Notes under the pieces: model-generated
The model's database searches: none
What the model was told of the DNA's origin: nothing
Seen by the model: only the letters and a program-made list of their open reading frames with translations
Part shown: positions 8,934-17,096 of the stretch, piece after piece
How the letters are laid out: each line of letters begins with the position of its first letter
Numbering within the stretch: position 1 is the first letter of the stretch
Program-made: the position numbers and the translations under genes
Assembly: GCF_003390865.1 (NCBI RefSeq)
Contig: NZ_QMEJ01000001.1
Coordinates: 930,001-994,000, forward strand
Reading direction: 5' to 3'
DNA length: 64,000 nucleotides
Origin: Tropicimonas sp. IMCC34011
GTDB taxonomy: Bacteria; Pseudomonadota; Alphaproteobacteria; Rhodobacterales; Rhodobacteraceae

Positions 8934-9385
8934 CCCCGCCGGGCGGCGAAGAAGTCCTTGAGGAGCCGGGCCGCCTCCCGCTCTCCCACGCCGTCGATCA
9001 CCTCAGGAACGTGATGCGCCTGCGGGTGGGAGAAGATGCGGGGGCCTTGCGCGATGCCGCCGGACTTGGGGTCGGAGGCGCCGTAGATCAGGCGGGAAAT
9101 GCGCGCGGCCGAGATCGCCGCGGCGCAGATCGGGCACGGCTCCAGCGTAACGTAGAGGACATGGCCCGGGAGCCTGTCGGATCCGGCGGCGGCGCAGGCG
9201 GCGCGCAGAACGAGGATCTCGGCATGAGCGGTGGGGTCGGAGCGCTCCCGGGTGCGGTTGCCGTCCTGCGCCACCACGCGGCCCGCGGGATCGAGCAGCA
9301 CGGCTCCAACGGGCACCTCGCCGCGCGAGGCGGCGGCTTCGGCCTCCCGGAGGGCGATATCCATATGCGGAGCGAAGCGGCTCAT
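8930..9385 (-). CDS. tadA: tRNA-specific adenosine deaminase TadA
   Basis: The 151-residue deaminase has the zinc site HAE (54-56) and PCPIC (83-87), with Glu56 as proton shuttle. The segment GEVPVGAVLLD near residue 22 and IYGASDPKSGG near 100 are TadA hallmarks. It converts A34 to inosine in the anticodon of tRNA-Arg(ACG) and is normally essential. The start at 9385 gives the family length; a second methionine at 9364 is possible. It is convergent with the ABC permease (4-base overlap) and divergent from the pseudouridine synthase, a second RNA-modification gene. Confidence 0.9.
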   Translation of the reverse strand: MSRFAPHMDIALREAEAAASRGEVPVGAVLLDPAGRVVAQDGNRTRERSDPTAHAEILVLRAACAAAGSDRLPGHVLYVTLEPCPICAAAISAARISRLIYGASDPKSGGIAQGPRIFSHPQAHHVPEVIDGVGEREAARLLKDFFAARRG

Positions 9386-9473
9386 CTCGCAAAGCGCGGT
9401 AGCCGAGGTGCGGCAGCCTCCGCAAGCGTCATGGCGATTGCGAAGTCCCGCGCCCTCCCCTATGGCCGGAGCC

Positions 9474-10415
9474 ATGACCGACAGCCCCACCCCCGCCGGC
9501 GAGCGCATCGCCAAGGTGATCGCCCGTTCAGGCCGTGCCAGCCGCCGCGAAGCCGAACGGCTGATCGAGGCCGGGCTCGTGACCGTCAACGGCAAACGCA
9601 TCGACAGTCCCGCGCTGAACGTGACCTCCGCCGACCGGATCGTCGTGGAGGGCAAGGCGCTCGAGGCGGCCGAGCCGCCCCGTGTCTGGCTCTATCACAA
9701 GCCCGCCGGCCTCGTGACGACGGAGCGGGACGAAAAGGGCCGCGAGACGGTGTTCGACGCGTTGCCCGAGACCATGCCCCGGGTGATGAGCATCGGCCGG
9801 CTCGATCTCAACTCCGAGGGGCTGCTTCTTCTGACCAATGACGGCGCGATCAAGCGGCGGCTCGAACTCCCCTCCACCGGCTGGCTCAGGCGCTACCGGG
9901 TGCGGGTGAACGGCGCGCCGGGCGAGGCGGCGATGGCCGAACTCCGCGCCGGTATCGAGGTGGACGGCGAGCGCTTCCAGCCGATGAGCGTGACGCTCGA
10001 CCGGCAGCAGGGCGCCAATGCGTGGCTGACCGTGGGCCTCCGCGAGGGGCGAAACCGGGAAATCCGGCGCGCCGCCGAGGCGGTCGGCCTCGTCGTCAAC
10101 CGCCTCATCCGGGTCAGCTACGGTCCGTTCCAGCTGGGCCAGCTCAAGCGCGGCGAGGTGTCCGAGGTGAAGGGCAGGATCCTGCGCGATCAGCTTGGCA
10201 TGGATCCCGAGGATGTGCCTGAGGGCGCCCCTGCGAAGAAGGGACGCCGTCCCGCCGCCTCGTCTTCCGCAAGGGACACTCGCCCGGCGAGCGCCGGTGC
10301 GTCCGCGAAGAAGACCCGTCCGGCGGGCCGGGATGCACCCGAAAAGCCGGGCCGCGGGCCGCGTCGGATCTCCGGTGGAGGCTCCAAGCCCGGTCGCCCC
10401 CCACGTTCGCGCTGA
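9474..10415 (+). CDS. rluB: rRNA pseudouridine synthase, RsuA/RluB family
   Basis: The 313-residue protein has an N-terminal S4 RNA-binding domain (about residues 8-55) and a catalytic domain with GRLDLNSEGLLLLTNDG, in which Asp111 is the catalytic residue. Position and length fit RluB, which makes pseudouridine in helix 89 of 23S rRNA, but RsuA/RluE cannot be fully excluded. The last 70 or so residues form a disordered Ala/Lys/Arg/Pro-rich tail, common in alphaproteobacterial members and probably an RNA-binding extension. The start at 9474 was chosen over 9462 because GGA lies at proper distance before it. Confidence 0.85.
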   Translation: MTDSPTPAGERIAKVIARSGRASRREAERLIEAGLVTVNGKRIDSPALNVTSADRIVVEGKALEAAEPPRVWLYHKPAGLVTTERDEKGRETVFDALPETMPRVMSIGRLDLNSEGLLLLTNDGAIKRRLELPSTGWLRRYRVRVNGAPGEAAMAELRAGIEVDGERFQPMSVTLDRQQGANAWLTVGLREGRNREIRRAAEAVGLVVNRLIRVSYGPFQLGQLKRGEVSEVKGRILRDQLGMDPEDVPEGAPAKKGRRPAASSSARDTRPASAGASAKKTRPAGRDAPEKPGRGPRRISGGGSKPGRPPRSR

Positions 10416-10565
10416 GATACGCCATCACCCGCGTGAGCCTCGAGGGGGCCGGCGAGTCCGCTTCGGCGCCCGTCTGATCCGGCGTCCGGCTCACGCAGAG
10501 ATCACGGCAATGTTGCCCTCGACGGCCTGCCGTGCCTTTCTGGACCCGACACACCCAATCAGGCG

Positions 10566-11438
10566 ATGACCCTTTTTCCGATGACAGATCTCTTCACGCT
10601 CCAAAACGGCGGCAATCTTCTGATGCTGCTCTTCCTCCAGGCCGTGCTTGGCTTCGACAACCTTCTCTACATCTCCATCGAGAGCCAGCGCGCACCGCTT
10701 GCGCAGCAGCGCTCGGTGCGATTCTGGGGCATCATCATCGCCGTGACGCTGCGGATCGTCCTGCTGTTCGTGATGCTCCAGCTTCTGGGCATGCTGACCG
10801 CTCCGTTCTACGTCTTCAACTGGGACGGGATCCTGACCGGGGGCGTGAACTTCGCGACCTGCGTCTTCCTGATCGGCGGCATCTTCATCATGTACACCGC
10901 TGTGAAGGAGATCGGGCACATGCTTCGGATCGAGCATCTCGATGTCGATCTCGACAACAAGTCCGGCAAGTCCGCCACGCGCGTCATCATGCTGATCGTG
11001 GTCATGAACCTCGTCTTCAGCTTCGATTCGGTGCTGTCGGCGATCGCCATCACCACCGTCTTCCCGGTCCTCGCCGCCGCGATCCTGCTGTCCGGTCTGG
11101 CCATGCTTCTGCTGGCCGATACGGTGACGGCGTTCCTCGAGAAGAACCGCATGTACGAGGTGCTCGGTCTCTTCATCCTGCTGATCGTCGGCGTCGTGCT
11201 GATCGGCGAGGCGGGGCCCGCCGCGGCCCATGCCGCGCATGACGAGGCCCTTCAGCTGCGGATCTTCGGATACGAGCTGCTGCCGATGTCCAAGACGACA
11301 TTCTACTTCTCGGTGGTGGTCCTCGTGATCGTCGAGGTGGTGCAGTCCGGCTACAAGCGCAAGCTGGAGACGGAGAGCCGCTCCCGTGTCCGCGGCCACA
11401 AGCAGCAGGCCCGCATGCAGGGCGGAACGCGTCTCTGA
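10566..11438 (+). CDS. TerC family integral membrane protein
   Basis: The 290-residue protein has about seven membrane helices and the two TerC signature segments GFDNLLYIS (29-37) and FSFDSVLSAIAIT (151-163), whose buried acidic residues are thought to bind a metal ion. It is of the YkoY/YceF group linked to Mn2+ export and to metal loading of exported proteins, and is historically tied to tellurite resistance. The C-terminal tail is cytoplasmic and basic. It is followed by a GC-rich stem-loop and then the XpaC/TelA gene group, so it opens a stress-related neighbourhood, though it need not share a transcript. Confidence 0.88.
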   Translation: MTLFPMTDLFTLQNGGNLLMLLFLQAVLGFDNLLYISIESQRAPLAQQRSVRFWGIIIAVTLRIVLLFVMLQLLGMLTAPFYVFNWDGILTGGVNFATCVFLIGGIFIMYTAVKEIGHMLRIEHLDVDLDNKSGKSATRVIMLIVVMNLVFSFDSVLSAIAITTVFPVLAAAILLSGLAMLLLADTVTAFLEKNRMYEVLGLFILLIVGVVLIGEAGPAAAHAAHDEALQLRIFGYELLPMSKTTFYFSVVVLVIVEVVQSGYKRKLETESRSRVRGHKQQARMQGGTRL

Positions 11439-11439
11439 G

Positions 11440-11500
11440 GGGCTCCGCCCCCGGCCGCCCGAAAACGGGCGGCCTCCCCCGGGGTATTTCCGGGAAAGGC
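11440..11500. repeat. GC-rich intergenic stem-loop element
   Basis: Directly after the terC stop there is a perfect 9-bp stem (11453-11461 with 11466-11474, arm GGCCGCCCG, loop AAAA), flanked by GGGGCTCCGCCCCC and followed by CCCCCGGGGTATTTCCGGG. From memory, GGGGCT..GCCCC + CCCCCGGGGTATTT strings recur between genes of many Rhodobacteraceae genomes, so this may be one copy of a dispersed element. It may also act as the terC transcript end, although no T run follows. Confidence 0.5.
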
Positions 11501-11575
11501 GAAGGGGGCCTTGGCCGCGCGGATCGGCAGCCCCATCTTGAAGGCCATGAATAACCCAAGCGAGAGGGGTGCGGC

Positions 11576-11785
11576 GTGCGCTTCGTGATATTTCTCGGCT
11601 TCATCGCCCTCGTAGGGGCGGCGCTCCTGCTCGGTATCGTCGCGGCGGGGCGTCTCCTTCTGAGCGCGCGCGAACCGCAGCCGGCCGAGGGTCCGATCAG
11701 GAGCGGAACCGTTCAGAAGGTGGCCTTCGGCATCCTGTGGCTTCTCGTGGCCGGCGTCTCCACCGGGCTGATCGGGGCGGAGTGA
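11576..11785 (+). CDS. small two-helix membrane protein preceding xpaC-like gene
   Basis: The 69-residue protein has two predicted membrane helices (about residues 3-27 and 47-66) separated by a short hydrophilic loop rich in Glu and Pro. A GAGAGGGG ribosome site precedes the GTG start. The stop codon overlaps the ATG of the XpaC-like gene by one base (TGATG), so it is part of that operon and is likely a real gene. I do not recognise a named family. The context suggests an accessory to the XpaC/TelA membrane-stress proteins. Confidence 0.65.
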   Translation: MRFVIFLGFIALVGAALLLGIVAAGRLLLSAREPQPAEGPIRSGTVQKVAFGILWLLVAGVSTGLIGAE

Positions 11786-12696
11786 TGGCCGAACGGTTCG
11801 GCGGACGCTATTCACCGGGTGCTGGCGGGACGGACAGGCCGCCGCGCGGCGCCGGTCGCCGGATGGCGGACACCCCCGCGCGCATGGCCCCGCGGCGCGG
11901 GCGCGGTCGGGTCAACCTTCTCTATCTCGCGCCATTGCCGCTCCTCTGGACCGGGCTAGCGTCCTCTCCTCTCGGGATGGCAGCCGATTTCGCGGCCTGC
12001 GCCGTGCTCGTCTTCGCGGCCTGGATGCTGTCCGAGGGGCTTGAGGCGGAGCGCGCGTTTCAGGCGCGCAAGATCGCCCGCCGCCCGGCCCTGCCCCGCA
12101 AGATCCTCGCCTCGGTCCTCACCGGCGCCGGCGTGGCGCTTGCCGCCTTCCCCGCCGAGGCGCCGGCGCTTCTGGGCCCGGCCATCCTCGGCATCATCGC
12201 GACGATCCTGCACGTCACCGCCTTCGGCCTCGACCCCCTGCGGGACAAGGGCATGGGCGGTGCGGTCGGCGCTCAGGCCGACCGGGCGCAGCGCGCCGTC
12301 GAGGAAGGCGAAGCGGTCCTGTCGGACATGGAAGCCGCCGCCCGCCGCATCGGCGAGCGCAAGGTCGTCGTCCGCGTGGCCAGCTTCGCCGCCGCCGCCC
12401 GGCGCATGTTCCGCACCGTCGAGGAGGATCCGAGGGACCTTGCCGCCGCGCGGCGCTACCTCTCCGTCTACCTCGTCGGCGCGCGGGATGCGGCGGTGAA
12501 ATACGAAGAACTGGCCCGCCGCCGGCCCGATCCCGGGGCGCGGGCCGACTTCCTCTCGCTTCTCGACGATCTCGAGGCGAATTTCGCTGCCCGAACGACA
12601 AAGCTTCTCGACAGCGACCGGCAGAGCCTCGATATCGAGATCGACGTCCTGAGGGACAGGCTTGCCCGCGAGGGCGTGGACCCCGAGCGGAACTGA
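11785..12696 (+). CDS. XpaC-like protein (5-bromo-4-chloroindolyl phosphate hydrolysis family)
   Basis: The 303-residue protein has a basic, disordered N-terminus (about residues 1-45, many RG/RR pairs), hydrophobic helices around residues 47-85 and 107-145, and a long helical, charged C-terminal half. Pairing directly with telA is characteristic of the XpaC family, named after a Bacillus phenotype (hydrolysis of a chromogenic phosphate) that is probably indirect. Partnership with TelA suggests a shared role in envelope or toxic-anion stress. The start at 11785 overlaps the preceding stop; telA follows after 50 bases. Confidence 0.75.
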   Translation: MAERFGGRYSPGAGGTDRPPRGAGRRMADTPARMAPRRGRGRVNLLYLAPLPLLWTGLASSPLGMAADFAACAVLVFAAWMLSEGLEAERAFQARKIARRPALPRKILASVLTGAGVALAAFPAEAPALLGPAILGIIATILHVTAFGLDPLRDKGMGGAVGAQADRAQRAVEEGEAVLSDMEAAARRIGERKVVVRVASFAAAARRMFRTVEEDPRDLAAARRYLSVYLVGARDAAVKYEELARRRPDPGARADFLSLLDDLEANFAARTTKLLDSDRQSLDIEIDVLRDRLAREGVDPERN

Positions 12697-12746
12697 TCCG
12701 CAGGTCCGGCGCTGAAGCGGTGCGGGCCAAGTCAAGGAGACCGGAA

Positions 12747-13943
12747 ATGTCGAGGATCAAGGAAAAGGGCCAGGGCGCCGAGACCGCGGCCAGCGACGTG
12801 ACTAACGTTGCGCTGCCGGAGCCCTCGCCCGCCAACGCCGTCACTCCCATGGCGCAGGCGGACCCCGCCGTGTCCGCCGAGATCTCGCGACGGATGGCGG
12901 AGATTGACCTGACCGATACCGGCTCCATCGTCTCCTTCGGCGCGGGCGCGCAGGGCGAGTTGCAGAGCATCAGCCAGTCCATGCTCGCCGACGTGAAGAG
13001 CAAGGATGTCGGCCCCGCGGGCGACAGCCTCCGCAGCATGGTCGCGGCCATCAAGGGCTTCTCCGTCACCGAGCTCGACACCCGCCGCAAGCGCACCTTC
13101 CTTGAGCGCATCATGGGCCGCGCCGCGCCGTTTGCCCGGTTCATGGGACGCTTCGAGGACGTGCAGGACCAGATCGACCGGATCACCGATGAGCTTCTGT
13201 CCCACGAGCACCGCCTTCTGAAGGACATCAAGGCGCTCGACCTGCTCTACGAGAAGACCCTCGCCTTCTACGACGAGTTGGCTCTCTACATCGCCGCCGG
13301 CGAGGAGAAGATCGCCCGCATCGACGCCGAGGACATCCCGGCCAAGGAAGCGGAGGTGAATGCCGCTCCCGAAGACCGCCAGGTCATGCTGGCGCAGGAG
13401 CTGAGGGACCTGCGCGCCGCGCGGGACGACCTCGAGCGCCGGGTGCACGACCTGAAGCTGACGCGGCAGGTGACGATGCAGTCCCTGCCCTCGATCCGGC
13501 TCGTGCAGGAGAACGACAAGAGCCTCGTCACCAAGATCAACTCGACATTGGTCAACACAGTCCCGCTTTGGGAAACGCAGCTGGCGCAAGCGGTGACGAT
13601 CCAGCGCTCCAGCGAGGCCGCCGAGGCGGTGAAGGGCGCTAACGATCTGACGAACGAGCTCTTGCGCTCCAACGCGCAGAACCTTCGGCAGGCCAATTCC
13701 GCGATACGCACCGAGATGGAGCGAGGCGTGTTCGACATCGAGGCGGTGAAGGCGGCGAATGCCGATCTCATCGCGACGATCAACGAAAGCCTTGCCATCG
13801 CCGACGAGGGCAAGGCGAGGCGCGCCGCGGCGGAGAAGGATCTCGTGGAGATGGAGGGCGAGCTGCGGCAGACCCTCGCCTCCGCCCGCTCCCGCCAGAC
13901 CGGTCTCGGCGACAGCGCCGCAACATCGCTCCCGCCCCGCTGA
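12747..13943 (+). CDS. telA: toxic anion resistance protein TelA family
   Basis: The 398-residue protein is nearly all alpha-helical and cytoplasmic, with long heptad-like stretches, and contains the TelA/KlaA family blocks (RIMGRAAPFARFMGRFEDVQ, 20 residues, and MQSLPSIRLVQENDKSLV). TelA homologues are linked to tellurite, colicin and antimicrobial-peptide tolerance; the biochemistry is unknown. The ATG at 12747 has AAGGAG seven bases before it, whereas a GTG 27 bases upstream lacks one. The N-terminal 50 residues are low-complexity. The DUF2927 gene follows after seven bases, placing it in the same operon. Confidence 0.9.
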   Translation: MSRIKEKGQGAETAASDVTNVALPEPSPANAVTPMAQADPAVSAEISRRMAEIDLTDTGSIVSFGAGAQGELQSISQSMLADVKSKDVGPAGDSLRSMVAAIKGFSVTELDTRRKRTFLERIMGRAAPFARFMGRFEDVQDQIDRITDELLSHEHRLLKDIKALDLLYEKTLAFYDELALYIAAGEEKIARIDAEDIPAKEAEVNAAPEDRQVMLAQELRDLRAARDDLERRVHDLKLTRQVTMQSLPSIRLVQENDKSLVTKINSTLVNTVPLWETQLAQAVTIQRSSEAAEAVKGANDLTNELLRSNAQNLRQANSAIRTEMERGVFDIEAVKAANADLIATINESLAIADEGKARRAAAEKDLVEMEGELRQTLASARSRQTGLGDSAATSLPPR

Positions 13944-13950
13944 GAGGATC

Positions 13951-14925
13951 GTGACGGGGCGCACCCTCCTTCCGCTTCAGCGGATCGGCGCCCTCGCGGC
14001 GCTGGCGCTCCTCTGCGCCTGCGCGCAGCCGCCGGAGGATGCGGTGCGGACGGCGCCCGCGGCAACATCCCCGCGTCCCGAGGCGCGGGCGGAGGCGAAG
14101 CCCGACCTTCCCGTCTCGACGGAGGACCTTCGCCTCGTCGCCTACTACAATCGCGTTCAGACCAACCTCAAGTCGCAGGGGCTTCTGCGCACCGATGGCG
14201 GCGGACCGGACACGCCGCGCAGCGCCTTTCGCCTGACGGAGGACTTCGTCCGCGTCGCGCTCTATTCCGAGTATCGCTTCCTCAGCACCGGCCTCGTGCC
14301 GGAGGAGACCGCCTCCCGCCTGCACCGCTGGGACGCGCCCGTGCGCATCCGCCTGACGGTGGGGGACGGCGTGCCGGCGCGGAAACGGGCCCAGGACCGC
14401 AAGTCCCTCTCGGACCTCGTTCCGCGGCTGGCCGCCGCCACCGGCCACCCGGTCTCCGTCACGACAGGGTCCGACGCGAATTTCGACGTGCTGATCCTGA
14501 CGGAAACCGAGCGCCGCTCCTCGGCCGCGCTCCTGCGCAGCCTCGTGCCCGGCCTGTCCAGCAGCACCACGCGGGAGATCGAGAACCTGGCGCGGGAGAC
14601 CTACTGCGTCGTGTTCGCCTTCGCGGACGGCCCGTCGGCTCCCTACAATCGCGCCGTTGCCGTGATCCGGGCGGAGCATCCTGATCTTCTGCGGACGTCC
14701 TGCATTCACGAAGAGGTCACCCAGGGGCTCGGCCTTGCCAATGACAGTCCCACCGCCCGGCCCTCGATCTTCAACGACGACGAGGAATTCGCGCTGCTGA
14801 CCCGGCATGACGAGGACATGCTGAGGATCCTGTACGACCCGCGTCTGCGGATCGGCATGGCGGAGCCGGAGGCACGCCCCATCGTAAAGCGGATCGCCGA
14901 GGGCTTGTTCGGCGCCGGCAGCTGA
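13951..14925 (+). CDS. DUF2927 domain lipoprotein
   Basis: The 324-residue protein starts at GTG with GAGAGGA just upstream. A signal sequence ends in ALLCAC (lipobox-like, Cys about residue 24), so it is probably a lipoprotein, followed by an Ala/Pro-rich linker and one DUF2927 domain. The end of the domain holds CIHEEVTQGLGLANDSP and a NDDEEFALLTRHDEDMLRILYD block. The HEEVTQGLGL string resembles a metallopeptidase HExxH-like helix in which the second His is Gln; whether it is catalytic is not known. The gene sits between telA and the SPFH gene and points to an envelope-side component of the same system. Confidence 0.8.
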   Translation: MTGRTLLPLQRIGALAALALLCACAQPPEDAVRTAPAATSPRPEARAEAKPDLPVSTEDLRLVAYYNRVQTNLKSQGLLRTDGGGPDTPRSAFRLTEDFVRVALYSEYRFLSTGLVPEETASRLHRWDAPVRIRLTVGDGVPARKRAQDRKSLSDLVPRLAAATGHPVSVTTGSDANFDVLILTETERRSSAALLRSLVPGLSSSTTREIENLARETYCVVFAFADGPSAPYNRAVAVIRAEHPDLLRTSCIHEEVTQGLGLANDSPTARPSIFNDDEEFALLTRHDEDMLRILYDPRLRIGMAEPEARPIVKRIAEGLFGAGS

Positions 14926-15089
14926 GCCGCCGCGTTGGCCGCTCCGAACCACCTACCTCCCGGAAGACCGCGGCCCGCTGGCGGTGCCCTTCGCGAGTGG
15001 CGCAGGGCCTCCTTTTGAGGATATACTTCCCGCAGCGCGCCTGAATGCGGGCGCACCTGACAACCACGTCACAAGACGGATCGCATCCC

Positions 15090-16295
15090 ATGGGCATTCT
15101 CGACTTCCTGTCCGGCCAGTTCATCGACGTCATCCACTGGACCAGCGACACCCGCGACACGCTGGTCTGGCGGTTCGAGCGCGAGGGGCACGAGATCAAG
15201 TACGGCGCCAAGCTCACCGTGCGCGAAGGCCAGTCGGCGGTCTTCGTGCACGAAGGCCAGCTTGCGGACGTCTTCAGCCCCGGTCTCTACATGCTCGAGA
15301 CCAACAACATGCCGATCATGACCACGCTTCAGCACTGGTCCCACGGCTTCAAGTCGCCGTTCAAGGCGGAGGTCTACTTCGTCTCGACGAACCGCTTCAC
15401 CGATCTGAAGTGGGGCACCAAGAACCCGGTCATGCTGCGCGATCCCGAATTCGGACCGACGCGGATCCGGGCCTTCGGGACCTACGCCATCAAGGTCACG
15501 GACCCCGGCCTTTTCATGAGCGAGATCGTCGGCACCGACGGCGAGTTCACCATGGACGAGATCAGCTTCCAGATCCGCAACATCATTGTCCAGCAGGCGA
15601 GCCAGGTGATGGCGGCCTCCGGCATCCCGGTCCTCGACATGGCCGCGAACACCTCGGACATGGGCAAGATCATCGCCACCGAGGTGTCCAAGGTGCTGGC
15701 CGAATACGGCCTGATCCTGCCCGAGTTCTACATCGAGAACATCTCGCTTCCGCCCGCCGTCGAGAAGGCGCTCGACAAGCGGACGTCCATGGGCGTCGTC
15801 GGCGATCTCGGTCGCTACACCCAGTACCAGGCCGCCGAGGCGATGGAGCAGGCCGCGCGCAATCCCGGCGGCGGTGGCGGCATGGGCGCCGGTCTCGGCA
15901 TGGGCATGGGGATGTCCATGGGGAACATGATCATGGGGCAGCCGGGCGGCATGGCCCGCGGTCCCTGGGGCGCCATACCGCAATCGTCGCAAGGTCAGGC
16001 CGGCGGTCCTGCCGGCGCGCATGGCCACCCGGATGCGCATCAGCCCCCCGCGCAGGCCGCGCCGCCGCCGCCTCCCCCGGTGGAGAAAGTCTGGCATATC
16101 GCCGAGAACGGGCAGACCCACGGCCCCTACAGCAAGGCCCGGCTCGGGCGGATGGCGCAGGACGGCGGCCTCACCCGTGCCACGCTGGTCTGGACCGCCG
16201 GGCAGGACGGCTGGATGCCGGCGGAGGACGTGGCCGAACTGGCGCAGCTCTTCACCGTCATGCCACCTCCGCCTCCGCCGCCCGCCGCGGGCTGA
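15090..16295 (+). CDS. SPFH/Band 7 protein with Met/Gly-rich linker and C-terminal GYF-like domain
   Basis: The 401-residue protein resembles B. subtilis YdjI (the virion core protein-like SPFH family). Residues about 20-240 form the SPFH domain (KYGAKLTVREGQSAVFVHEG, 20 residues). A linker of about 260-290 alternates Gly and Met (eight methionines), and 295-332 is Pro/Gly/His-rich. The end (335-388; WHIAENGQTHGPYS and GWMPAED) is a GYF_2/DUF4339 domain, a fold used for protein or membrane recruitment. There is no membrane helix. SPFH proteins form ring or cage scaffolds on membranes. The ribosome site is weak. Confidence 0.85.
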   Translation: MGILDFLSGQFIDVIHWTSDTRDTLVWRFEREGHEIKYGAKLTVREGQSAVFVHEGQLADVFSPGLYMLETNNMPIMTTLQHWSHGFKSPFKAEVYFVSTNRFTDLKWGTKNPVMLRDPEFGPTRIRAFGTYAIKVTDPGLFMSEIVGTDGEFTMDEISFQIRNIIVQQASQVMAASGIPVLDMAANTSDMGKIIATEVSKVLAEYGLILPEFYIENISLPPAVEKALDKRTSMGVVGDLGRYTQYQAAEAMEQAARNPGGGGGMGAGLGMGMGMSMGNMIMGQPGGMARGPWGAIPQSSQGQAGGPAGAHGHPDAHQPPAQAAPPPPPPVEKVWHIAENGQTHGPYSKARLGRMAQDGGLTRATLVWTAGQDGWMPAEDVAELAQLFTVMPPPPPPPAAG

Positions 16296-16319
16296 AGCGT
16301 CGGGCCGGCGCCTTGATGT

Positions 16320-16868
16320 TTAGCGCAAAGCGGACCGGGGCGCGGGAGCCAGCAGCGACAGAAGCGGCGCGGCGCGGCACGCGCCCTCGGGGAAGTCGAT
16401 CGGAGCATCGGCGCGCAGCGCTGGAAACGGCGTCTGTGGCGGACGCTGGCTTTCGGTGACCAGACGGCCGTCGAGGCAGAGATCCTGCGCCGCATTGCCG
16501 ATGTTGAAGCCGAAACCGCCCGGCCCGCAATCGGTGCCGTATCCGTCCATGTTCCAGGCCTGCGGCATCCGGATGCCCTCGCCCTCGACGACGAAGGCCC
16601 CGGCGCCCGGGGCAAAGGTGAGGCGCCAGGTCGTGTCCAGCGTCAGATCGCCGAGGCCCCAGCGGCCGACCTCCTCCTCCCCGGCGAACCCCTGGATGGC
16701 GAAGCAGGACACGTCAGCGCCCGTAACGAGCCCGCTCTCCTGCTCGGGGTAGGACATCGCGCCCTCGAGCCGCCAGTCGCCGGCCCCCTCCCAGGCGAAT
16801 GTCCAGTAAGCCATGTCCGCCGCGGCTGGGATCGGCAGGAGGAGAAGCGCAAGGCAGAGACGGAGCAT
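16320..16868 (-). CDS. hypothetical exported protein
   Basis: The 182-residue protein has a clear signal peptide (LRLCLALLLLPIPAAADMA, cleavage near residue 17) and a mature part rich in Trp, Gly and acidic residues with several cysteines, which could form disulphides in the periplasm. I recognise no family; the mix of beta-strand-like segments suggests a small beta-sandwich. It lies on the opposite strand inside the TelA/SPFH gene group, 24 bases from the SPFH stop, and diverges from the zinc-ribbon gene. Confidence 0.6.
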   Translation of the reverse strand: MLRLCLALLLLPIPAAADMAYWTFAWEGAGDWRLEGAMSYPEQESGLVTGADVSCFAIQGFAGEEEVGRWGLGDLTLDTTWRLTFAPGAGAFVVEGEGIRMPQAWNMDGYGTDCGPGGFGFNIGNAAQDLCLDGRLVTESQRPPQTPFPALRADAPIDFPEGACRAAPLLSLLAPAPRSALR

Positions 16869-17096
16869 GACGAGGGCCTGGTCTGGGATCGGCGGTCAGA
16901 TGGGCCGGAGGGAGGCGCGCCGTCAAGCGATTGCCCCGCGGCGCCGGATGATTGCCGCCGATGCGCGCCGGGCGGCTTGACGCGCCGCGCGGCTGGCGGG
17001 AACACTCCTCCGCGCCGCACACCGCGCCCCTGATCGGACTTGCGCGCCCGTGGGCCGCGCTCGTATGCCGCAGACCCGAACCGCCGGAGAATCCAA

